Shown in pieces: positions 1 to 6,477 of a DNA stretch of 16,658 nucleotides. Each line of letters starts with the position of its first letter. The first letter of the stretch is position 1. Position numbers and translations under genes: made by a program. The stretch lies in contig DHHU01000009.1 of NCBI GenBank assembly GCA_002403445.1, positions 28,161 through 44,818 on the forward strand, given 5' to 3'. The stretch comes from Salinisphaeraceae bacterium UBA4764 (lineage in GTDB: Bacteria; Pseudomonadota; Gammaproteobacteria; Nevskiales; Salinisphaeraceae). Below the pieces are notes generated by a model. The model worked only from the letters and a program-made list of their open reading frames with translations. It did no database searches and was not told the origin of the DNA.

Positions 1-177
1 GTTATTTCTCGCTGGGCCGCATGGGCATCGGCCGGCGATACTCGACCCATCGCCCGGTTCAACAACGAATTGCGGCACTCGAAGCTACGCCTAGGCGTGC
101 CTGCATGCCGGGATCGAGGGAGAGACGGCGTCGTCGATTAAAGGCCAGAGTATGAACGAAGCAAGATTGCCGACGAA
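1..177. other. Window edge, no recognised gene
   Basis: Downstream of the CBS gene. Plus frame 1 stays open from base 1 to a TAA at 139-141 and could be the tail of a neighbouring gene, but its 46 residues match no family I recognise. No convincing terminator for the CBS gene is visible. Confidence 0.3.
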
Positions 178-609
178 CTACTGGCCGGCAATGTAGTGCT
201 CGAGTTGCTCAATCATGAACTCTTTATGTTCAATGATGGCCTTGACCAGATCGCCAATCGAGATCAGCCCGACCAGCTTATTGTCATCCATGACCGGCAT
301 ATGTCGGAAGTGCTTGTCCGTCATGACGGCCAGGCATTCCTCAATATCCATCGAGGGCGTTGCATAGGCTATGTGCTCGGTCATCACATCCCGCACTGGG
401 GTATCGCGCGATGAGCGATCCTCAAGCACGAGTTTACGGGCGTAGTCTCGCTCGGAAATCAGACCGACAAGCTGTTCGTCTTGCTTGACCAGAACTGCGC
501 CAATATTTTTCTCGGCCATCAATTGTAAGGCCGCGAAGACGGTCGTTTCCGGCCCAACGGACCAGATATCGGAGGACTTTTTGCGAAGCAGGTCGTTGAC
601 AAGGGCCAT
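178..609 (-). CDS. Small protein with two CBS domains
   Basis: A 143-residue protein made almost entirely of a CBS pair (Bateman module): CBS1 about residues 9-66 with GLISERD at 49-55, CBS2 about 73-125 with RHMPV and GLISIGD at 114-120. Such stand-alone modules usually bind adenine nucleotides (AMP, ATP, SAM) and act as cytosolic sensors or regulators; no catalytic domain is attached. The Met at 609 is preferred over an upstream in-frame Met at 654 because AGGAG lies 6-8 bases before it and the extra residues are arginine-rich and not CBS-like. It is transcribed away from the 1682 operon and separated from it by a long geneless stretch, so no functional link is implied. The family is clear; ligand and partner are unknown. 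Confidence 0.93.
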   Translation of the reverse strand: MALVNDLLRKKSSDIWSVGPETTVFAALQLMAEKNIGAVLVKQDEQLVGLISERDYARKLVLEDRSSRDTPVRDVMTEHIAYATPSMDIEECLAVMTDKHFRHMPVMDDNKLVGLISIGDLVKAIIEHKEFMIEQLEHYIAGQ

Positions 610-1681
610 GCTGGTTCTCCTGAAGCGGTAATACCTTCGAACGCTTACGCGCATCAGATTACAGGAAGATTCGGGCGGTACGGAACGATTTGTTCAGGAA
701 AACCTCCACATGGCCGCTGGCCGATTGATACTGGCGTGGCAAATGGGCGTCAAGCCGACCTTTGATCCGCGTTGGGGCGTGCGCATAATGGCTTTGTCGA
801 CATCCCAAAGCGAATTTTCGACTGGTTTACGCTCGAAAGCTCGACGGAGCTACCAGCGCGCGTCAGCCAGCCGCTATACGCCGGTGCGCATGCCGGTCAT
901 TTTCTGGCTACTGCAGATGGGGTGTGGCTCACCGAGCGAGTGCTGATCCGGGGCCGTCCTGAACGATTGCCTCTTGTTCGCCCCCTGCGCGATGAATTCG
1001 TTAACGGCCGGGCCCAATAATCTCGGTGGCGCGCGGCACCTGAGGAACAATAGCCGTGAAACTCTGCTGGTTCGCCCTGAACCGCATTTAACGTAACCCG
1101 GATGGGGTGGTATTGGTTTCGAGCTGCTTGGCCCGCGCATCATTCGGATGGCGAGATCCGGGCTTACAGTTGTGCCTCGATTACCCGGGCCCAGTACATC
1201 GCCTGAAAGAAATGGCGCCAGGATCGACGAGTTGAGCCACTTGGCGGGGAGGGCATGTGTTTGAGTCAGAAGCGGGCCAGTGCCCTTGTGAAGTGCCGCG
1301 CCCATCGATGTTCCAGGACGACGTCCCGGGACGCGCCCCGACCGAGCGACTCCCGGCGCAGATGGTTCTCGGGGTGGCGCGATCACACAGGCCTGGGTGC
1401 TGAGCCGCTGGCGCCCTCGTTGAAGCGCTAATGAGTCAGGGGTCGACGCGCATGACCAGGGCGCGAATCAAGGTACGCGGTGGGACGAACTCGCCGTCAC
1501 TGCGCCCGCCACTGGGGTTTAGTACTTGGCGGTAGTGGCTCGAATCCCAACCGGGCCAGGATTCTGATGAGGCAGGGTGTTGTCGCGCGACGAATGCTAC
1601 GGTGTTCCAACAATCGTTCAATACTTGCGTACAGTCGCGTGTTAACCGATATGACAGCGTCGATAACGCAGGAGTTTACGC
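610..1681. other. Long geneless region before the ATP-grasp operon
   Basis: About 1.07 kb. The open frames here are short, arginine/proline/serine rich and lack recognisable domains or good ribosome sites, so I call none. A small hairpin (GGTTC at 1069-1073, GAACC at 1079-1083) is present. The last 60 bases should carry the promoter of the gene at 1682. A weak sigma70-like pair is TTGCGT (1625-1630) and GATATG (1648-1653) with a 17-base spacer, three of six matches in each box. The region may be gene remnants or an island edge. Confidence 0.5.
1670..1674 (+). promoter_or_regulatory. Ribosome binding site of the first ATP-grasp gene
   Basis: AGGAG seven bases before the ATG at 1682. It fixes the start and gives the MAFNVFVLG N-terminus expected for this family. 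Confidence 0.85.
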
Positions 1682-2962
1682 ATGGCTTTCAATGTATTTG
1701 TGCTGGGCATGGATGAATTTAATCGCCAGAAACTGGAGCGATTACCGGTCGCGGCCGAATGCACGTTTCACGGGCTGCTGGATCCGGCCGAGATCATGGA
1801 GGCCGAATATTTCCCGATTGACGATATGCTGGAGCGGGCTGGGGACCAAATCCAGGCCTTTGACGGCTCGATCGATGCCATCGTCGGTTATGTGGATTTC
1901 CCGGTATCGACCATGCTCCCGATTCTCGCGCGCCGATTTGGTCTTCGCGGCTTGTCGCTCGAATCGCTTTTGAAATGCGAACACAAGTACTGGAGCCGAC
2001 TGGTCCAGCGCGAAGTGGTTCCGCAGCATATCCCGCACTTTGAGCTGGTGGATCCGTTCGCTGACATTTCGGTTGGCGGACGAAACCTCGAGTATCCGTT
2101 CTGGCTCAAGCCGGTGAAATCAGCGGGCTCTTATCTGGGGTTTCGGGTTGAAAACGATGCGGATTTCCAGAATGCCTTGGCCGAGATTCGCGACAACATC
2201 GGCATCTTCGCCGAGCCGTTCGACCGTATTCTGGATCATGCCGATTTGCCGCCCGAGGTCGCCGACGTGGGGGGGCAGTTTTGTATCGCCGAGTCGCTGA
2301 TCGGCGGCCGTCAGTGCACGATCGAGGGCTATGTGCACAACGGCGAAGTGCACTTTCATGGTTTGATTGATTCAATCCGAGCCAAAGACCGGCCCACGTT
2401 CCTGCGCTATCAGTATCCATCCCGGCTTCCGCGGCGCGCTCGAGAACAGATGGAGGCTATTGCCCACCAGGTGCTCAAGCACATCGATTTCGACCAATCG
2501 GCTTTTAATATCGAATTCTTCTGGGATGCTGAGGCCGACACCGTCTGGTTACTGGAGATCAATACCCGTATCGCTCAGCACCACTCGGATTTGTTCGAGA
2601 AAGTCGACGGAGTATCCAACCACGAGGCCGCGGTTAACGTGGCGCTTGGCCGACAACCCCAGTTTCCCGAAGGCCTTGGGCAATTCAAATACGCCGCCTG
2701 TTGTTTTTTGCGGTCTTACAAAGACGGTGTGGTCGGCCACGTGCCAGAAAAAGATGAAGTGGCCGCACTTTCGGCTGATGTGCCGGGTATAATCTTCGAG
2801 CCGCATGTCACTATGGGCACCCGGCTATCCGAGCTTACCCATCAGGAAACCTACAGCTACGCGCTGGCCCTGGTATATCTTGGCGGCGACGATCCCGACC
2901 AGTTGCGCGAGCGGTTTGAGCTGTGCCGCGAACGGCTCGACTTTGCCATCAAGACGGCCTAG
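1682..2962 (+). CDS. ATP-grasp ligase-like protein (stand-alone paralogue)
   Basis: A 426-residue cytosolic protein with an ATP-grasp fold. By family this would activate a carboxylate as acyl phosphate and join it to an amine or similar nucleophile. Visible parts: N-terminal Rossmann-like strand (NVFVLGMDEFN, 4-14), nucleotide-binding lysine in FWLKP (140-144), E278 in NIEFFWD, and the metal-binding set LLEINTR (E292, N294, R296). Blocks DFPVST (72-77), KCEHKYWSR (98-106) and YQYPSRLP (243-250) recur almost unchanged in the C-terminal part of the fusion protein at 6478-8157; the two are about half identical by eye and are paralogues. Here the metal motif reads EINTR, where the other has the commoner EVNPR. 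It heads an operon with a CocE/NonD hydrolase (31-base gap) and an M20 hydrolase. Fold is sure; substrates are unknown. Confidence 0.9.
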   Translation: MAFNVFVLGMDEFNRQKLERLPVAAECTFHGLLDPAEIMEAEYFPIDDMLERAGDQIQAFDGSIDAIVGYVDFPVSTMLPILARRFGLRGLSLESLLKCEHKYWSRLVQREVVPQHIPHFELVDPFADISVGGRNLEYPFWLKPVKSAGSYLGFRVENDADFQNALAEIRDNIGIFAEPFDRILDHADLPPEVADVGGQFCIAESLIGGRQCTIEGYVHNGEVHFHGLIDSIRAKDRPTFLRYQYPSRLPRRAREQMEAIAHQVLKHIDFDQSAFNIEFFWDAEADTVWLLEINTRIAQHHSDLFEKVDGVSNHEAAVNVALGRQPQFPEGLGQFKYAACCFLRSYKDGVVGHVPEKDEVAALSADVPGIIFEPHVTMGTRLSELTHQETYSYALALVYLGGDDPDQLRERFELCRERLDFAIKTA

Positions 2963-2993
2963 TCAAATTGAATCAACGAGGACATCCAACGGA

Positions 2994-5012
2994 ATGCGAC
3001 AGACGACGATTTTCCCGCACCAGGTAAGAGAACTGGCCGATGTGCGTATTCCCATGGCTGACGGCGTACATCTGGCTGCTCGCATCTGGCTTCCGGAAGA
3101 TGCCGAGGCCAATCCGGTGCCCGCGATTCTCGAATATATCCCGTATCGGAAGACCGACCACACCCGCCGCCGGGATGATCTCAATCATCCGTATTTTGCG
3201 GGCCATGGCTATGCCTCGATACGCGTGGATATCCGGGGTTCGGGGGATTCGGAAGGCGTGCTCCAAGACGAATACACCCGCCAGGAGCTCGACGACGGTG
3301 TCGCCATCATCGACTGGCTGACGGCCCAGCCCTGGTGTGATGGCAACGTCGGCATGATCGGCATCTCCTGGGGGGGATTCAACGGCTTGCAGATTGCTGA
3401 ATTGCAGCCCGAAGCGCTGAAGGCTGTGATTTCGATTTGTTCAACCGACGATCGTTATGCCGACGACGTGCATTACATGGGCGGCTGCATGCTGCTCGAC
3501 AATCTGTCGTGGGCCTCGATCATGTTTGCGGGCAATTCCTGCCCGCCGGATCCTGGCGTCGTTGGCGACAAATGGCGGTCGATGTGGCTGGAGCGGCTCA
3601 AGGGGTCCGGCTTGTGGCTCGATCAATGGACGCGTCATCAATACCGCGACCATTTCTGGAAACACGCCTCGATCTGCGAAAACTTCTCTAACGTTCGCTG
3701 CCCGATCTATGCCGTCAGCGGCTGGGCTGATGGTTATTCCAATTCGGTAATGCGCCTGCTCGAACAGCTGGATGTGCCGACCAAGGGCTTGATCGGCCCC
3801 TGGAGTCATCGCTATCCGCACCTGGGCGAAGCCGGCCCGGCTATTGGATTTTTGCAGGAATCGCTGCGCTGGTGGGATTACTGGCTCAAGGGCGTGGACA
3901 CCGGCATCATGGACGAGCCACCGCTGCGCACCTGGATGCTCGACTCGGCACCGCCCAAACGTCAATATGACGTACGGCCGGGCCGCTGGGTCGGCGAGCC
4001 GTCGTGGCCGTCGCCCCATATCGATTGGCAGACACTGCATCTGGGGGACGGCACGTTGGAGCGCGAACCTTCGGCGGGGGCTTCGGCTCAGCGAATCTGT
4101 TCGCCGTTGACCACGGGGTTGCAGAGCGGCAAATGGTGTTCCTACGCCGACGGACCGGATTTGGCCGGCGACCAGCGTCCCGACGACGCCGGTTCGTTGG
4201 TGTTCGATTCCGGGCTGCTGGACACCCCGATTGAAATCCTTGGTGCGGTCACGGTCGATCTGGAACTTTCGGTCGATGAGCCGGTCGCCATGATCGCCGC
4301 GCGGCTGAACGACGTGCGGCCCGACGGCAGCGTGACGCGCGTCACCTACACGGTGCTCAATCTGAATCATCGTGAGAGCCACGAACACCCGACACCATTG
4401 GAGCCGGGTGAAAATTATCGCGTTCGCCTGAAACTCAACGACGTGGCCCAACGGTTCCCGGCGGGCCACCGGATTCGGTTGTCGCTGTCGCCGACCTACT
4501 GGCCGCTGACTTGGCCGTCACCGGAGCCGGTGACGTTGACCGTTTATCCGGCGAGCAGTTCTCTGGCTCTGCCTGTACGGCCCAAGCGCGAAGAAGACGC
4601 CGATTTGCCGAAATTCCCGAGGCCGACCGGCTCGCTGCCGACCGACGACACCGTCATCGAGCCCGCAGAGCATGACTGGAAGATCATCCACGATCTGGCA
4701 AGCGAACGGTCCACGCTCGAAATCGTGGATTCGGAAGGCGTCTATCGGCTTGAGGATACCGACACCCGCATTGAAAAACGCGGTTGGGAACGCTATTCGA
4801 CGGTTGGCGACGATGTGAACTCGGCCACCGGCGAAGCTGAATGGACACTCGGCTTCAAACGCGGCGACTGGGATGTCCAGACGCAAACCCATACCCGCAT
4901 GACCGCCGACGAAAGCAATTTTTATATCCAGGCGTGGCTGGATGCCCGCGAAGGCGGCGAATCGGTGTATTACGACGAGTGGGACATCACCGTGCCGCGC
5001 GAACAGGTATAG
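2994..5012 (+). CDS. CocE/NonD family serine hydrolase (peptidase S15-like)
   Basis: A 672-residue alpha/beta hydrolase with a C-terminal jelly-roll domain, the layout of cocaine esterase, alpha-amino-acid ester hydrolases and X-Pro dipeptidyl peptidases. The nucleophile is S125 in GISWGG (123-128), the acid D246 in GWADGYSN, and the base H272 in GPWSH. Y51 in PYRK fits the oxyanion tyrosine; RGSGDSEG (81-88) is the usual family block. The beta-sandwich covers roughly 390-560, followed by a further ~110 residues. No signal peptide is visible, so it is probably cytosolic. The ATG at 2994 follows GAGG at 2979-2982; the frame is open further upstream, but that part overlaps the ATP-grasp gene and is not family-like. 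Second gene of the operon, with 25 bases to the M20 gene. It likely cleaves an amide or ester of an amino acid derivative; the substrate is unproven. Confidence 0.93.
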   Translation: MRQTTIFPHQVRELADVRIPMADGVHLAARIWLPEDAEANPVPAILEYIPYRKTDHTRRRDDLNHPYFAGHGYASIRVDIRGSGDSEGVLQDEYTRQELDDGVAIIDWLTAQPWCDGNVGMIGISWGGFNGLQIAELQPEALKAVISICSTDDRYADDVHYMGGCMLLDNLSWASIMFAGNSCPPDPGVVGDKWRSMWLERLKGSGLWLDQWTRHQYRDHFWKHASICENFSNVRCPIYAVSGWADGYSNSVMRLLEQLDVPTKGLIGPWSHRYPHLGEAGPAIGFLQESLRWWDYWLKGVDTGIMDEPPLRTWMLDSAPPKRQYDVRPGRWVGEPSWPSPHIDWQTLHLGDGTLEREPSAGASAQRICSPLTTGLQSGKWCSYADGPDLAGDQRPDDAGSLVFDSGLLDTPIEILGAVTVDLELSVDEPVAMIAARLNDVRPDGSVTRVTYTVLNLNHRESHEHPTPLEPGENYRVRLKLNDVAQRFPAGHRIRLSLSPTYWPLTWPSPEPVTLTVYPASSSLALPVRPKREEDADLPKFPRPTGSLPTDDTVIEPAEHDWKIIHDLASERSTLEIVDSEGVYRLEDTDTRIEKRGWERYSTVGDDVNSATGEAEWTLGFKRGDWDVQTQTHTRMTADESNFYIQAWLDAREGGESVYYDEWDITVPREQV

Positions 5013-5037
5013 ATCAAAAACAGATAGGCAAAGGTTT

Positions 5038-6321
5038 ATGGAAAATCGGATCGCTCATGTTGACCCCGACCGGATGCGCGAGCGGTTGGTCAATCTGATC
5101 CGTATCCCGTCGATGACGGGGGATGAAGAGGCCGCCATCCGGCGCATTGCCGACTGGTTGTCGGAAGCCGGAGCCGAGGTCGACTACTGGTACGACGGCA
5201 TCGGCAAGATGGTTACCGATCCGGCCTATCCCGGCCACGAGATCGAACGCGCGTGGATCCCTGTGGTTGCCGGCATGGTTCGCGGTCAGCGGCCCGGTCC
5301 GACGATCGTACTCACCGGTCATGTCGATGTAGTGCCACCAGGGGACTACAGCCAGTGGACCCACGAACCGTTTGCCGGTGTTATTGAGGGGGATCGACTC
5401 TACGGACGAGGCGCCGCCGACATGAAATCCGGCTTGGTCGCGGCTATAGAGGCCTTCGAGGCCTTTGCCCATAATTCGCGCGATTTCGCCGGTCGCGTGG
5501 TATTAGCCGCCGTCCCCGCCGAAGAAGACAGCGGACTCGGTACGCTGGCGCTGATTCGCCGCGGCTGGGTGGCGGACACAGCCATCGTTACCGAACCCAC
5601 GGAAAAAAACGGGGTGCCCGAACTGATCGTCGCCCATGCGGGCGCCATGTCGGCCCGTATCGAGATCAACGGCCTGTCGGCCCACGCCAGCCGGCGACTG
5701 GAAGGTGAGAATGCGCTCGATCATTACATCGCAGTCCATGAGGTGCTGCGCGAAGGCGAGCGAATCCTCAACAAAAATGAAGATCACCCGCTGATGCGCA
5801 ATCTGCCGTTGCCGTATGCCACAAGTGTGGGCAAGGCCTATGGCGGCGAGTGGTCATCGAGCGTCATGGAAAAACTCGAAGTCGAAGTGCGTATCGGCGT
5901 GGCGCTGAACGAGACGACCGCTGACGCCAAGACGCGTTTCGAGCGGATGTTGACCGAGGGCTTGAAAAGCCACGCCTGGTTATCAGAGCATCCGCCTGTC
6001 GTTCACTGGCGCGCCGCCGGCTTTGGCTCGGCCGCCACGAGAACCGATCACCCGGTTATCGAAGCCCTGTCCGATGCTGGCAAGCTGGCCTTCGGTCAGG
6101 CGCCAACCGTGACCGCAGCCCCCTACGGCTGCGACATGTCGGCCTGGGTGCGCGTGGGCAATGTCCCTACGGTGGTCTATGGTCCCGGCAACATTGAACA
6201 GGCGCACGCGCCAGATGAATGGGTCTCGCTGGCCAATACCGAAAAAGTCGCTCAAGCGCTCATCACGACCACCGAAAAACTGCTGGATAGTAAACGCGAA
6301 GAATTGAGGCTAACCGGTTGA
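5038..6321 (+). CDS. M20 family metallohydrolase (ArgE/DapE-type)
   Basis: A 427-residue zinc-dependent amidohydrolase of the M20 family (N-acetylornithine deacetylase, succinyl-diaminopimelate desuccinylase, carboxypeptidase G2, dipeptidases). The metal and catalytic set is complete: H95 and D97 in TGHVDVVP, D128 in GAADMKSG, E162/E163 in AEED, E186 in TEPT and H390 in EQAHAPDEW. H216 in GLSAHAS belongs to the dimerisation/lid domain. No signal peptide. Start: ATG 5038, with AGG at 5026-5028 and a purine-rich stretch before it. Third gene of the operon with the ATP-grasp and CocE/NonD genes, suggesting that it removes an acyl or aminoacyl group from the cluster's product or an intermediate. 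Family certain, substrate unknown; a DapE/ArgE-like deacylase and a dipeptidase are both possible. Confidence 0.93.
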   Translation: MENRIAHVDPDRMRERLVNLIRIPSMTGDEEAAIRRIADWLSEAGAEVDYWYDGIGKMVTDPAYPGHEIERAWIPVVAGMVRGQRPGPTIVLTGHVDVVPPGDYSQWTHEPFAGVIEGDRLYGRGAADMKSGLVAAIEAFEAFAHNSRDFAGRVVLAAVPAEEDSGLGTLALIRRGWVADTAIVTEPTEKNGVPELIVAHAGAMSARIEINGLSAHASRRLEGENALDHYIAVHEVLREGERILNKNEDHPLMRNLPLPYATSVGKAYGGEWSSSVMEKLEVEVRIGVALNETTADAKTRFERMLTEGLKSHAWLSEHPPVVHWRAAGFGSAATRTDHPVIEALSDAGKLAFGQAPTVTAAPYGCDMSAWVRVGNVPTVVYGPGNIEQAHAPDEWVSLANTEKVAQALITTTEKLLDSKREELRLTG

Positions 6322-6477
6322 GTCATCGGCGTTAATCACACGCTCTAAACCCAACGTGTAAAACGAACCCCAAATCGCCAAAGAGAAGTTCTCCTCGCTC
6401 TACAGCCCGTGAAACAAGCTGATCCAGCTTAAGGTTTTTGACGGCGAGTCCCGGGTCAAGAATGGACAGCACGTTCT
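6322..6477. other. Short convergent intergenic region
   Basis: 156 bases between the plus-strand operon and the oppositely oriented fusion gene. No ORF. It should carry terminators for both units, but only a weak candidate at 6416-6439 is visible. Confidence 0.5.
6416..6439 (+). terminator. Weak candidate terminator
   Basis: AAGCT (6416-6420), loop GATCC, AGCTT (6426-6430), then four bases and TTTTT (6435-6439). The stem is only five AT-rich pairs, so it may be chance. Confidence 0.2.

Noticed and set aside
874..1386. 170-codon minus-strand frame in the geneless region
   Set aside because: Ser/Pro/Arg-rich, no domain, no ribosome site, no partner gene. Not supported as a gene.
1531..1552. 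tRNA-like T-arm (GGCTCGAATCCC)
   Set aside because: The stem pairs at only two positions, and no anticodon or acceptor arm can be folded around it. It is probably chance.
2805..2993. Longer N-terminus for the CocE/NonD hydrolase
   Set aside because: The frame is open upstream, but this part overlaps the end of the ATP-grasp gene, has no ribosome site and does not look like the family. The ATG at 2994 gives a normal start.
3441..4469. Long open frame antisense to the CocE/NonD gene (342 codons)
   Set aside because: It mirrors a well-supported gene in GC-rich DNA, is rich in Arg/His/Pro and has no recognisable domain or ribosome site.
6338..6359. ACACG...CGTGT inverted repeat after the M20 gene
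   Set aside because: A five-pair stem with a 12-base loop and no T-run is too weak for a terminator.
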